Shown in pieces: positions 52,108-63,795 of a stretch of DNA of 64,000 nt. The position numbers and the translations under genes were made by a program. Under the pieces are notes generated by a model, which saw nothing but the letters and a program-made list of their open reading frames with translations, did no database searches and was not told where the DNA came from. This stretch comes from Sepioteuthis lessoniana (lineage: Eukaryota > Mollusca > Cephalopoda > Myopsida > Loliginidae): contig OY757916.1 in assembly GCA_963585895.1 (NCBI GenBank), positions 20,183,060 to 20,247,059 of the forward strand, written 5' to 3'. The first letter of the stretch is position 1. The number at the start of each line of letters is the position of its first letter.

Positions 52108-53155
52108 CATGTGACCCAGTAAGCTGGGAAGGCTGCCGAATATACCTACTATGTCTCTGCAGAGGGGTAAGACCTTCCCCCTTCAACGAGGGTCCTGGAT
52201 ATGACATAAAACAATCTAATTGTGCAGCTCCAGTCCTGGAGCTTTGGAGAATGTGGAGTACTCGTTCATTGCTATTTGGTCTCTGGTTCGCTCTGATCTA
52301 GAGTGGTAATACATGTCAGGGTCCTGTCTCTTAGTCAAATAGAACTGTTTGATGTTTAAACCACATGCAAACAAATGACTTATGCTAAATTGAATTGTTA
52401 GTGATACATAGCAATACTTGGAACCATTTGATAGTATGCAAATGAATTAATAGTGTTGAATATAATTATTACTGTTAAATAGCAATACTTGTTACCACCT
52501 CAATTGCAAACAAATGATTAATATTGAATAGAATTAGTAGTGTTAGATAGTAAAAACTGGAATTAAATGTGTGCAAACAAATAACTGATGTTGAATAGTT
52601 ACCGTTACATAACAATACTTAAAAACTTTTAACTGTGCAAACAAATGGTTGATAATAGAATTATTCATGTTAGATAGAAATACTTGAAACCATTCGACTG
52701 CTAATAAAATGAGCTCAGGACCATTCAAAAATGTTTGTAACAAAATGTGTTTTTATATATATATATATATATATATACTAAATATGATTTTAAGCATATT
52801 TCATTAAATAGTAAAGACATTTAAAATTTGAATATAATTTAATTAAGATCTTTTTGAGTTTCCTGATTAGTGTCTTAGTTTCAGGTTGGAATTGGTGGAT
52901 GAATTAACCAAAAGCTCTTGGGACAATTTTGGTAAATTCATCCACCAATTCCAACTTGAAACCAAGACATTTATCAGGAAACTCGAAAGGATCTTAATTA
53001 AATTATACAGACAAAATTTGTCTTTACTATTTAATGAAACATGCTTAAATGAATGACTGCTGCCTAACTACACATACTTTAAATATGATTTGTAAACAGG
53101 ATTTGGCATTAAATAACCAACAAGAGCTGATATGCCATAAAACCCAAACAAACTA
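52108..53155 (+). mobile_element. SINE-C with expanded internal array and nested foldback
   Basis: 5' TGACCCAGTAAGCTGGGAAG, the GACATAAAACAATCTAATTG block, about seven degenerate AACCATTTGATAGT-type units, a (TA)n at 52753-52778, then the foldback, and the tail GATTTGGCATTAAATAACCA. Confidence 0.7.
52791..53047. mobile_element. Foldback element with about 115-bp arms
   Basis: Left arm from TAAGCATATTTCATTAAATA to GGAATTGGTGGATGAATT pairs with right arm AAATTCATCCACCAATTCC to TATTTAATGAAACATGCTTA around a loop of about 28 bases. AAATATGATTT is repeated at 52780-52790 and 53081-53091, the latter after 33 extra bases. No coding sequence. Confidence 0.8.
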
Positions 53156-53396
53156 AACTTGAAGTTTCATGCAATTTTTACTAACACCAGACTACCCATT
53201 TTTCTTCTTTGTTTACTAAAAAAAAAAAAAAAAAATTATGGTAAACTTGTCAGCCAAGCAGATCCTTCCACTGACAAAATTTTTCTTGTCCTAATTTTCG
53301 TACCCCTTAAAAGGGAACCTGGGTTATTTGATGATTGTATCACTCTTCAAGTAGCAGCAAATAGTTTAAAAGTAAACACTTTTAATTTGTTTTCGG

Positions 53397-53641
53397 CCCA
53401 TTGGTCTAATGGATAAAGTGTTTGCCAGGGGTCCGGCAGACTAGGATTGAACTCCCAGGTCGAGTCATACCAAAGACTCAAAAAATGGTATTTGGTACAT
53501 TCTTGTTTAACACTCATTAGGTATGTATCAAGGGTAAAGTGGAGCAGTCCAGGAAATGGAGTAGCGCCTTTTCCTACACCTCGGTGTTGTTGTAGCTAAT
53601 GAAAAGGAAACCTTTGGGTCACCCTCGACTAAGATCGCCAA
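53397..53641 (+). mobile_element. SINE-B copy joined to LINE-B
   Basis: TGGTCTAATGGATAAAGTGT head, ACCAAAGACTCAAAAAATGG core and a tail ending GACTAAGATCGCC, directly followed by LINE-B sequence. Confidence 0.75.
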
Positions 53642-53955
53642 AGTCCTGGCGGCAACACCCCACAAGACATCAACTGTACGGCCACCTGCCCCCTATCACG
53701 AAAACTATTCAAGTTAGACGAGCCAGACATGCAGGACACTGCTGGAGAAGCAGGGACGAACTCATAAGTGATGTACTCTTATGGACCCCCACACATGGCC
53801 GTGCAAAAGCAGGACGACCAGCACGAACATACATTCAGCAGCTATGTGAGGATACGGGATGTTGTCCTGAAGACCTACCTAGAGCGATGAACGATAGGGA
53901 GGAGTGGTGAGAGAGGGTCAGGGATATCCGTGCTACCAGCGCGATATGATGATGT
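53642..53955 (+). mobile_element. LINE-B 3' fragment with open frame
   Basis: The plus strand encodes KSWRQHPTRHQLYGHLPPIT, IQVRRARHAGHCWRSRDELI, SDVLLWTPTHGRAKAGRPAR and TYIQQLCEDTGCCPEDLPRA, then MNDREEW and a stop. It is the most intact LINE-B end here and finishes near a GATATGATGATG tail. Confidence 0.85.
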
Positions 53956-54229
53956 ATAATGAAGGGAAAAGTGCTCAATGCTTCTATGGCTGAGCAGGTC
54001 TAAAACCTAAAATATCTAAATTATATTTTCTTAAAGTTTCACGTGAATCCCACTATCATCGGAACGAAATGGTTTATGGTGTGAGGGATTTTGGACTTTT
54101 GGTGTGGTAGTATATTGGGTTAGATGTATGTATATATATCTGTGTGTGTGCATATATATGTGTGTGTCTTTGTGTATCTATGGGGTATGTGACAAGACGA
54201 GGTAGGAGGAACCAAGTCACTCAACCCAT

Positions 54230-54720
54230 CACCAACCTGGCTTGCTTGTAGGTCAACGTGAGTTTGAATGAAGCGCCCTTAAATGAGAATGAGGCTACCT
54301 GCGGGAAGGAGAACAAAGAAACAGGAAGTGACTAAGTGGAGTGGAATGAGCCTTAAAGTACTGGAAATTCCATTACCCCAGGGTGAGAGGAGAAGAAAGA
54401 ATATAAAACCCGATTCCGTTTCCAGACCAACTGATCTCGGCTGTGTTTCTAAGTACGCGGACAGGTCCGTGGTTTTTGAGTGTTGCAGCAACCTAACATG
54501 GTTGCTGCAGAAGTTTAGCATCCGTGTTGGGTGGCTGTGGCCGACATTCTCTTTGGCTTCGTGGGACCGTTCCTCCAGGCTTTCTCTTGCATCGGCGGGG
54601 TTAGCTTTATTACATGGCACCTGAGGCATCCCTTTTGAGGGGAATGCCGACGGGACCAATGTATTTTTGTATCCGCCACGCATTTGAGCTTTGACTCATG
54701 CAATTATTACAACCACCTTT
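54230..54720. other. GC-richer block with opposing open frames, unassigned
   Basis: Composition is visibly less AT-rich than the surroundings. A TATA-like ATATAAAACC lies near 54398. Open frames of 113 codons (+, 54283-54624) and 134 codons (-, 54279-54683) overlap and have no recognised domain. It may be part of a retroelement terminal region. No function is assigned. Confidence 0.4.
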
Positions 54721-54969
54721 ATACGTGTGGACTTTTTACACAATATCTCATTTTATCAAGGAAGATTTGCCTGTTTCGTCTCTTATTTGCCATTTATATA
54801 TAGATAGTGTGGCCCAGTTGAGTGATTTTCTGTTGATAAAATTGTAGTTATGGTTATAGCGTCTATTTTTACGATTCAGTTCAATGTCACCAATGTATAT
54901 TCTTTCGTTATTGTTCATTTTTTACCTTTCTGAGAGTGGCCTTATATATATCAGATTATTAACCAATTA

Positions 54970-55885
54970 TATATATATATTCAAAGAATTTTAGAAGAAC
55001 AAAATTTGCAATATAAAAGAATTAAAAGAATAAAATTCAATATAAAGGAATTTGGAGTAGAATTTAATATGAAGAGAATGACACTAAAGCCAAATTTAGT
55101 ATTTAACTGGGTAATGTTTTTAGAGGGTTTTAATGTGTAATTTTAAACGGTAAGTTCAAACGGTAAGTTCTGCAGCTTTCAAGTTCGGATACTGATTCAA
55201 AAAGATAACACAGACAATAAAGTTTTTAAAGGGGAATTTTATATAAAAGAAACAAGAAAAAAAGGAATAGGAAAGATAAAGTGTTGCAAATTTTAGTGTA
55301 ATCTGCGGGAACTTATCTGAGAGAGTGTCCGGAAAAGAAAGTTCTTTGAATTTGAGTATTTTTCTTTTTAGTGTTGTCGAAATGTTTCTGTTTTTTTTTT
55401 TTAATTTTGAGTTTTCTGAAAGATTTTTTCTGCAGAATTCTCGGGTTGAATTTTCTTTCAGTTCGTTTTAATTGAGTCCTTTTAATTTTCATTTGATTTC
55501 AATTGAGTCTTCTGTAACATTATCTTTTCAGCAGAATTCTCCAGTTGAATTTTCTTTCAGTTGTTTAACTTCGTCGAATTTCGGTAGTCGACTTTCGTTA
55601 GATTTTATTTTTATTTTTTGGGAAGCTTCTTGCCTGTTCGAAATAATTATCGGCTATTCAAGAAGCAAGTGACGAAACCTTTCTGTTGGCTTTTTTTTCT
55701 GCTTTAACAGCCTGGTCCCCGAATTCGTACTAAGGGGCCCAGTAGTAGTTCTCGACAAATAGTTTTAGAAGGTAGCTTTTTGGTGCCGTATTGTCTGGAA
55801 TTACTTCTCCTTTTTCCACCCTGGCCAAATCAAGTGCCGCACGTGGTCGGTTTGATTCCTTGTGAGAAATAAATTTTCATAATAT
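54970..55885 (+). repeat. 0.9-kb direct repeat, copy 1 (LTR candidate)
   Basis: Shares an ordered set of blocks with 57225-58135: GAAGAGAATGACACTAAAGC, AAACGGTAAGTTCAAACGGT, GATAAAGTGTTGCAAATTTT, GAATTCGTACTAAGGGGCCC and GGTAGCTTTTTGGTGCCGTA. It ends GAGAAATAAATTTTCATAAT, which contains AATAAA. Confidence 0.8.
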
Positions 55886-55896
55886 ATTTATATACA

Positions 55897-56008
55897 TCGG
55901 AAGCGATGGATGATAGGGACGAATGACGAGAGAGAGAGAGAGAGAGAGTGAGTGAGAGTCAGGGAAATCCGTGCTAGCAGCGTGACATGTTGATGATGAT
56001 GGTATATG
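55897..56008 (+). mobile_element. LINE-B extreme 3' end
   Basis: GGAAGCGATGGATGATAGGG, (GA)n, then CAGGGAAATCCGTGCTAGCA and a GATGATGAT tail. 5'-truncated. Confidence 0.8.
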
Positions 56009-57224
56009 TATATATAATGTTTGTGTCTGTTTGTATATTTAGATATTAATATATGCTTAAATTTGATACATATTATGGATTGCTGGATAAAAACTTTTTT
56101 GAATTTCTTCAATGACAACCTTGATTGTATTGGTCTCTATCATGTCTTACTAGAAAACACCATTGTTTCATCTTTCCTCCTGCTTTCTGGTCTTTTTCTA
56201 GAACGCTTTTTATTTCTTTGTCAGTGTGACACGATTTTTTATTGTAATTTATTGACATAAATGACAAAGATCCATTGAGGGAGGTGATGTGACACGATGC
56301 AGAAGTGAACATTTTTTTGTATTTGTTGGATATGAAGTTGAACTAGGTGTGTGTATGTGTATGTGTGTGTGTGTGTGTGTCCGGATTTGAACGTGGGTGG
56401 GCCTACCTGAGTGAAGTAAAAAAAAAAAAAGGGAAAGAAAAGTTTTTCTTTCTCTTGAGATGTTAGATCATTGGGTGAAAGGCCCTGGTCGCCACTAAGT
56501 CTGGTTTTGACTTCATGCTATAGAGAGATCAAACAGGTAGATTTTTAGTACCAACAAATTTTAGATTCTCGGCCGGATAAAAAATTTATGTTTCTTCAAT
56601 CGGCGGAAATTTAGTTCCTGATTTTCTAAATGAATAGAGGTAGCTTTTTGAGAGAAGGGGCAGTTGTTTTCACACATGCTTAGAGGTAGTTTTGATAGTC
56701 GGCGGTCTGCACGTGCCGTGGGTCTTTGCATGTGCCAACAGTTAGAGTAAAATATAGTAGCGCTGAGTGTCACGTCGCCTCTCTCAAGTCCGATTAAGAG
56801 AAATAAAAAAAAGCATTCAAATCAAAAGAATCTTGAAGTTTTCTATCAGCATGGGAGACGAAACGGTCGGCGATACAAAAAATATCCGTGGATACGAGTT
56901 GTTAATATCGCCTAAAAGAAGTGATATAACAGTCAGTATCTGATATCCTTTCTATCAATGGGCCTTGCCAATTTCCTTTTTCCTTGTTTAATAATTTCTG
57001 TGATAGTTCATATCTTGACCTGCTTTATAAACCACATTAATCTCTTTATGTCTTTGAGTTATTCTGAGCATTGTCGTTTCAGTTGATCTTTGTTTTTTGG
57101 TGTTTTATTGGGAACATTTTCTGGACCTTATTCTAGCTTAAGCACCTGTTTTAATTAGTTGTATTCTTTGACTATTTCCAGAACTTCATCCTCCATTATG
57201 TTTGTTTGTTTTGGGAATGTTAAT
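56009..57224. other. Sequence between the two 0.9-kb direct repeats
   Basis: It has a TG microsatellite (about 56349-56380) and less AT-rich sequence at 56540-56960, but no reverse transcriptase, integrase or gag-like frame was seen. If the flanking repeats are LTRs, this would be a non-autonomous internal region. Confidence 0.4.
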
Positions 57225-58135
57225 ATATATATACTCTCATTTTAAATCTAATGTTAAAGAAATTTAGAAGAGAATAAAATAAATGTTGATATGAAGAGAA
57301 TGACACAAAAGCCAAATTTAGTATTTAATAGGGTAAAGTTTTTTTTTTGGGGGGGGAGGTTAGTGTATAATTTTAAACGGTAAGTTTAAACGGTAAGTTC
57401 AGCAGCTTTCAAGTTTGGATACTGATTCAAAAAGAAAACATAGACAGCAAAGGTTTTTAAAAGGTAATTTTATACAAAGGAAACAATAAAGAAAGGGATA
57501 GAAAAGATAAAGTGTTGCAAATTTTTGAGTAATCTGCAGGGACTTATCGGAGAGTGTGTCCGAGAAACAAAGTTCTTTGAATTAGCGCATTTTTCTCTAC
57601 TTTTTAGTTATGTCGAAATACTTCAGTTTTCATTTAATTTCAAGTCTTCTGTATAGTTATCTTTTCAGCAGAATTCTCGGTTGAATTTTCTTTCAGTTGT
57701 TTAACTTTGTAGAATTTCAGAAGTTGACTTTCGTTTAATTTTACTTGGGAAGCTTTTTGACTGTTTGAAATACTTATCGGCTGTTCAAGAATCGAGTGAC
57801 GAAACCTTTGTTGGCTATTCTTTTCTGTCTTTACATTTTAGTCCCCGAATTCGTACCTTCGTTTGATTTTGGTTTTATTTCTTCTGAAGCTTCTTGCCTG
57901 TTTGGAATACTTATCGGCTATTCAAGAAGCGAGTGATGAAACCCTTCTGCTGGCTATTTTTCCTGCCTTAACAGCCTGGTGCCCGAATTCGTACTGAGGG
58001 ACCCAATAGTAGTTCTCGACAAATAGTAGGAGGTAGCTTTTTGGTGCCGTATTGTCTGGGATTACTTTTCCCTTTTCCACTCTGGCCAAATCCAATGCCG
58101 CACGTTTGATTCTTTGTCAGAAATAAATTCTTATA
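57225..58135 (+). repeat. 0.9-kb direct repeat, copy 2 (LTR candidate)
   Basis: Same block order as copy 1, plus an internal tandem duplication of roughly 130 bp (two occurrences each of CCCGAATTCGTAC and ACTTATCGGCT.TTCAAGAA, between about 57735 and 57990). It ends GTCAGAAATAAATTCTTATA. Confidence 0.8.
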
Positions 58136-58191
58136 ATGTTACGATACATTTTCTCTTTTTTAAAAAAATTTTTTTCGTTATATTGTGCGTT

Positions 58192-58475
58192 TCTGTGTAT
58201 TCATCCTACCTATCCAACACGCTCAGGATGTGACACAAGGTCGATTATAAAATGGAGTAAAGCTGGTTTGAATTTTGCCTTTCTTAGATTTGTTGCCAAG
58301 CCAAGGCTAAAAACCCCCTAGTCTGCTCTTCTATCTACCCATATCTAGGGGTAGAATATTAGGGGTAGAAGATTGAGAGTAGATGCATTCGTGCCTTTCC
58401 CAACGACTGTGACGAAAGAGAAGAAAACTCCTACTCTGAAAAGGCTTTGTGCTCAGTGTGTAATCTACCGAAAAA
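58192..58475 (-). mobile_element. SINE-A copy, diverged
   Basis: The minus strand has the tail GACCTTGTGTCACATCCTGA, a central domain with a small local duplication (AGGGGTAGAA twice), and a partial head. Confidence 0.65.
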
Positions 58476-58839
58476 AAAAAAAAAGAAATATATTTTTGAT
58501 ACTTATAAGACTCAGAGTATTGTTTTAAATGAGTTAATTTTTGTATCCTCCGCGAGTGTCGTGACCTATTGCAAAATTTTTCTCCCCAATAAAAGTCGTT
58601 GCTTTTCTTATAGTTGGTGGTAAAATATTTGGCTTCCGAGCGACTGGGAAGTCTTTGAGGTTTTTTTTTGTTGATTTAAAAGTTGGATTTTTGATTTATT
58701 TGCTTCTTAGATTCTTGATGTTGGGGTTGGGATTTTTGATTTTTGACTTCCTTCTTTCTTTTTGATTTGTGAACTTGGATTTGTGATACAGACTTCTTTG
58801 CTGATCATATTGTAGGCACACTTATGAACAGACACAGCG

Positions 58840-58935
58840 GCATTAGCTAGAAGTGAAACGCAAAAAGCCTTGTCCGAGATTTGAACTTCAATTCCATTTT
58901 TTATGACGATAACCATTACACTAAGCACGCCTCCA
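58840..58935 (-). mobile_element. SINE-A head fragment
   Basis: GGAGGCGTGCTTAGTGTAAT, GGTTATCGTCATAAAAAATG and AGTTCAAATCTCGGACAAGG on the minus strand are the tRNA-like head only. Confidence 0.6.
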
Positions 58936-58985
58936 TTATGTCTTTTTTTACTTTAGATACACTAATTTATTAAAATCTCAACCTA

Positions 58986-59215
58986 ATAAGAGGGAGACGT
59001 AGTGGCTAACATGCTGAACTATGACATCATAGTAATCGAGTTCGAATTCCAGTCGCGCTACTGCATTCACTTTAGGACTAATACCCTTAGAAAAGGTATG
59101 AACCCCATTATCCTCCAAGCTATGGATTAAATAGTATCACAACTCTTCTTCTATAAGAATGGCTTTGGCATTAAATAACCCAGGAAGGTTGCCATGCAAT
59201 TAAACAAAGTAGAAA
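58986..59215 (+). mobile_element. SINE-E copy
   Basis: Head GACGTAGTGGCTAACATGCT with GAGTTCGAATTCC (B-box-like), centre CCCTTAGAAAAGGTATGAAC, and tail TTGGCATTAAATAACCCAGG. Confidence 0.75.
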
Positions 59216-60435
59216 CGAAACGAATTTATTTGCTGTTGTGTTTTTTGTTTCATATTAAGTGTTTGGAAAAGCAAATATACTTGATAGAATTACGTTTGAT
59301 TATTTCTATTCGTTCACTCTTTTTATCTCTCTTTAAAATTAGTATTCCTACACTACTCAGGATGGTGTCCATTGTCAAGCCTCACCGGGATCAATGCATC
59401 CTCTGTGACAGAGGTAGGATGTATAACGTAACTATTGTTACAATACACCGCCGGCCGACCCCCACTATCTCAACCATCCAAACTATTCATGGCCATTAGA
59501 ATCGTCTAGTTGTTTTTCTCATCTCTGGCCAGGGGTATTTCACATTCCTTTACCAACACACAAAATACATACACAACCAAGAGGGTGGAAGAAAAGAAGA
59601 ACAAACAAGCACAGGCTTGGGTTATCTCCAAGCGCAAGAAGGGAGAAGTCTGTAACACTTTCCTAGCATTCTGTGCTTCTGTGAGCTAACACGAGCGTGT
59701 ATTCGAGCGAAATTCCCACAAAGCCACAAAGGAATGCTGACTCATCTTCTCACGTTGGGTAACCCGGCATCTCAGACCACAGGTATTAGCAGCCACCTTT
59801 TTGACTTCTGTTGACTGGTCTCATCTCTTGACTGACTCTTTCTCTTCTGCTCTTGGACCTTCCTTCCCTCATCCTCTTCTGGCTTCGTGGGAGATCTCGC
59901 GCGCAAGCCCTTTGTGTGGGTTTCGCACCATAACAGACAAAGGGATCCTCTGACAGGCACCCACATTCACACCCACAGAAACGAATGCCACCCATCGTGT
60001 CACACTATGCCGTATGTGCACTTTGTTGTCTAATGATTTCAACTCCATGTTGTTCAATTGTTTTGCATAAAAGCTGCACAAGCAACGAGACAGTCACCAA
60101 AGTGGGCGGGAAGAAAAAAAATCAGAAATAAAGATAAAACATTGCGGATATCCAGCTAAATAGAGTGTGTGTTTGACATTTGATAAATATAGTGTGTTTG
60201 ACATTTAACAATCTGGTCTCTGGATGCTACTATTGCGATGTGAACGGCTGGTGAAATTCCATTAACTTTGTACCTAAACAGCCGACTGTTAAGTTTTCTG
60301 TCGAGGTGTAACGCTGGCCTGTGTCGCAACTTCCTCTGGTCAAGCCCATCGTCAAGTGCGCGCCCAACTCAACCAACTGAAATTGCTCTGACCATATAGG
60401 GTACTTGCGTCAAATCCCCTCACAGACACAGGCCA
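59216..60435. other. Unassigned intergenic sequence
   Basis: Less AT-rich than the introns (notably 59340-60420). Short open frames on the minus strand at 59772-60081 lack recognisable domains. No repeat family was identified. Confidence 0.4.
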
Positions 60436-60439
60436 CACA

Positions 60440-61230
60440 ACGTTAATTAATCCAAACCAGGAAGCTCATCAGATCTCGATCAAGACGCTTCAAGTGAATT
60501 GGTGGATTGCGAAAGTACTCGAGAATCGTTACTTGACCTCACCACGCCCTAATCCACATTCTGTCACCTATTGAAAAACATAGGGAAACTGAGCAAGCTG
60601 AGAATTTGGGTTCCTCATACTTTTTGTGAGAAGAATTAGGAAGGTTGAATATCCATAGCGACAAGTCTTCTTTCAAATAAAAGAAATGACCTGTTTTTAA
60701 GAATATCAGAATTACAGAAGACAAAAGTAGATCTTTTATAACAATGGACTGTAGCTTACCCCAAAGATGGAGCTTCATGGAAGATACGTTATGCTGGCTT
60801 TGTGTATTGTGGGATCACTGCGGGATTATTCATTTTGACTTTTTAAACCGTAATCAGACACTCAATACAAACTTATACTCTCAATTGACTCAACGTGTAC
60901 ATGAAACTCTTAGAAAACGCCCTGCACTCGTCAGTTGGAGAAACGTTGTGATACTCTGTAATATAAAAGATATTGAACTTAATTTAGTTTGTTCAACCCC
61001 ATCCATCATATTCACTTGGCCTTTCAATAAGCGATTTCCAACTTTTTCGTTCTCTACAAAATGGGAAGGATGGCAAAAGATTTTTCAAGAAGATCAGGTA
61101 AAAACGTTCATGGAAAACATTTTGAGCTCGAAACCAGCAGAATTTTACGGGAGAGGAATCAACTAGGTGCCAAATAAATGGTGAGATGTAATTCAAAATA
61201 ATGGTGAATATAAAATTGATTGACATGGAT
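60440..61230 (+). pseudogene. Mariner transposase relic (SETMAR/HsMar-type)
   Basis: Across frame breaks the plus strand reads KNIGKLSKLRIWVPHTFCEK (mariner HLKxIGKxxKLxxWVPHEL), then NDLFLKNIRIT, and a 140-codon frame at 60744-61166 with CVLWDHCGIIHFDFLNRNQT and LNTNLYSQLTQRVHETLRKR (WDxxGIIxxExLxxxxTxNxxxYxxQL). Then come PAEFYGRGIN and LPNKW...VIQNNGEYKID. The second catalytic block (HQDNARPH in the family) is replaced by LCNIKDIEL, so the conserved Asp is lost. Inactive. Confidence 0.8.
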
Positions 61231-61339
61231 TCATTGTTAAATTATTCTAGAATAAATTATATTTTATTAAAACAGAAATTATTTATGACTTAACCCAATA
61301 TATTGGATATGTCTATACTCAAACGCAACCACAGTTATA

Positions 61340-61440
61340 TTCACACACACACACACACACATATATATACAGTCGCACCGATATGCCTGCTCCACACTGT
61401 ATATATATGGACATATGAGTTTATATATATATATATATAT
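61340..61440. repeat. (CA)n and (TA)n microsatellites
   Basis: CA tract at about 61341-61361 and TA tracts near 61362-61370 and 61422-61441. Confidence 0.85.
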
Positions 61441-61527
61441 ATGACTAACCGATAGGGTATAAAAAATGTAAACAAAGGCTGCTGCTGCTGTTGCTAAAAT
61501 GAATATCTTAAAATTCCCTTAGCCAAC

Positions 61528-61793
<266 letters not shown>

Positions 61794-61842
61794 TGAACTT
61801 GCAACTATACACTTAATTTATCAATAATACTATCGAAAAGCT

Positions 61843-61960
61843 AAGATGCCTCGCGTGGTCTAATGGTTAGCAAGCTAGACTAGCAACCCATTAATAGTGA
61901 GTTCAAGTCTCACTGCTTGCCTTATACCTCTGGCGTTGTGTGGCAACTGAGCTAGGCAGA
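61843..61960 (+). mobile_element. tRNA-related SINE-like fragment (SINE-G)
   Basis: CGTGGTCTAATGGTTAGCAA (A-box-like) and GTGAGTTCAAGTCTCAC (perfect T-arm with B box). The 5' GCCTCGC and the 3' side do not form an acceptor stem and the sequence continues as CTCTGGCGTTGTGTGGCAAC. Confidence 0.5.
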
Positions 61961-62165
61961 GTAAATAACGAAGTATAGAGGGACTAGATAATTATCTCCC
62001 TTAGAGAATGGGCGTATCCGTTGAGGACTTCGGAACTTTGACATGACACTCCCAGAAAATCATTCTTGACTTCATTTGCTTCTGTATTTTGAACAGCAGC
62101 ATTGACGTTGTCTCCATGAAAGAATAAAGACACATTTAACTTTCCATCTTCATCAGGGAAACGTG

Positions 62166-62385
62166 TGTAGTCCTCGTGGTGTAACAACTAACGTGCTGCA
62201 CCATAGTGAGCGAGTTCGAACCCCGTTCACGTTATTATGTTTACTTTCGAACTAATACCTGCAAGAAAGGTATGAAACCTCTTATAGTTAAATATGGGTT
62301 AAACAGTACAATTTTTCTACAAGGATAGCTTTGACATTAAATAACCCTTGGAGGTTGATATGCCATCAAACAAAGAAATCAAACC
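62166..62385 (+). mobile_element. SINE-E copy
   Basis: GTCCTCGTGGTGTAACAACT head, GAGTTCGAACCCC B box, the CTGCAAGAAAGGTATGAAAC centre, and the tail TTTGACATTAAATAACCCTT with GTTGATATGCCATCAAAC. Confidence 0.75.
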
Positions 62386-62433
62386 ATCAAGTAAGTCTTT
62401 TTCCGTCTTTGTATCCCTTTCATACACTGCTCG

Positions 62434-62726
62434 GGAGGTGCCCGTGGTGTAATGGTTATCGTCGCAGGATATGGACACGGCGACACGAGTTCAAATCCTG
62501 GACCTGACTGACTGCATTTTCACATAGCACTAATACCCTTGGGAAAGGTATGAATCCGATTATTCTCCCTCCAGCTATGGGTAATAGTAGGGCAGACTAG
62601 GTTCTTCAGCCTTGGTGAGGCAACTAGTCTAGGAGAAGGAAAACTCCGAATTCAAACCTGTTAAACTCCGCTTAAAAAATTGACCTTGTGTCATATCCTG
62701 CCCGAGCGGAGGGGTTGGTAAATATG
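62434..62726 (+). mobile_element. SINE-A, complete, with 12-bp duplication
   Basis: ATACACTGCTCG at 62422-62433 and 62727-62738 flank it. GTGGTGTAATGGTTATCGTC head, GACACGAGTTCAAATCCTGG, the central CCCTTGGGAAAGGTATGAAT, and the tail GACCTTGTGTCATATCCTGC. It is one of the least-diverged copies. Confidence 0.88.
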
Positions 62727-62805
62727 ATACACTGCTCGTTCATAAAACAATATGTGCGCATTTCTTGATACGTTTTATATTCTTTTCAGTACTTGTATTT
62801 ATATT

Positions 62806-62958
62806 GCAGGACACTGCTAGAGGAGCAAGAACGAACTCATAAGCGACGTTTTCCTATGGACCCCTTCACACGGACATGCAAATGTAGGACGACTAGCTAA
62901 AGCTTATCTACAGCAGCTCTGTACTGACACAGAGTGTAGTCTGGAAGACTGGCCGGAA

Positions 62959-63031
<73 letters not shown>

Positions 63032-63080
63032 AGGGAAATCTGCGCAAGCTGTACGGGATGATGATGATGATGATGATGAT
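62806..63080 (+). mobile_element. LINE-B 3' fragment with (GA)n and (GAT)n
   Basis: AGGACACTGCTAGAGGAGCA, ACGTTTTCCTATGGACCCC, CAGCAGCTCTGTACTGACAC, a (GA)n at 62965-63029, and a final (GAT)n at 63058-63080. Confidence 0.8.
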
Positions 63081-63527
63081 TTATATCGTGTATATATTAA
63101 ATGTTTCTGTATGTGTAAATGAGTTTATCTTGTTTTTCCTTCCGTTGTGTTCAGTGTTAGTACATCACGGATGTATAAATACTAATATTGGTTCTTTGTG
63201 AGTGGAGACTCGACAAAATATCTTTTATGTTCTCAAGCAACACCATTATAGTTCGAAGCTTTTCGTTCTTTTGTCTCGATTTTCAAAAGTTCAAACTTAC
63301 AACTACGAAGAGAAGTAGTTTGGGCTTATAAAGTAACGAATGATATAATCACAAAGTCAGATAATTAAGAATTAAAACCGCCTCACACATTGTTCCCTAT
63401 TCAAAGATCTTGTACAGAGGTTATGGCAAAATATTTTTGTACATGATGGTAGGATTTCTAATGCAACAGATGGGGTAATAGCAGTCATTGCTTTATAAAC
63501 GCTTTTACCAAAAAACTGGAACAATTT
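63081..63527. other. Unassigned intergenic sequence
   Basis: No coding potential or recognised repeat. Confidence 0.4.
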
Positions 63528-63795
63528 CCTGTCAGTTCAGTCGGCTGGGGCTGTGGAATACACCGACTGCATCTCTGCAGGCAGGCAAGACCTCCTCTCT
63601 AACGAATGTCCTAGATATGACATTAAATAACCTGATGGTAAGGCTCCAGCCTAGAAGTTTTGGGAAATATCGAGTATCCCTTCAGTTACATCACTCTCAG
63701 GTTCACTCTAGCTCGGAGTGGTAGCACCTGATAGGGTCTTATCTATTGGTCAAATACAACTAAACGGTGTACTTATGCTAGACTGAATTGTACCG
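63528..63795 (+). mobile_element. SINE-C 5' half
   Basis: CAGTTCAGTCGGCTGGGGCT, TGGAATACACCGACTGCATC, CTCCAGCCTAGAAGTTTTGG and TAGCTCGGAGTGGTAGCACC. It breaks off at GACTGAATTGTACC. Confidence 0.75.

Noticed and set aside
53599-53910. A 103-codon host gene
   Set aside because: It matches the C-terminal end of LINE-B, present in six copies in the window, and starts within a SINE-B.
59772-60081. Three overlapping minus-strand open frames in a GC-richer region
   Set aside because: No recognised domain, no splice context, and mutually shadowing frames. There is no reason to prefer one as coding.
60744-61166. A 140-codon host gene
   Set aside because: The sequence follows a mariner transposase from end to end, with the catalytic block lost and homology continuing out of frame on both sides.
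61843-61925. Functional tRNA gene
   Set aside because: A and B boxes and the T-arm are good, but the acceptor stem does not pair and no sensible anticodon arm forms. It is treated as a SINE head.
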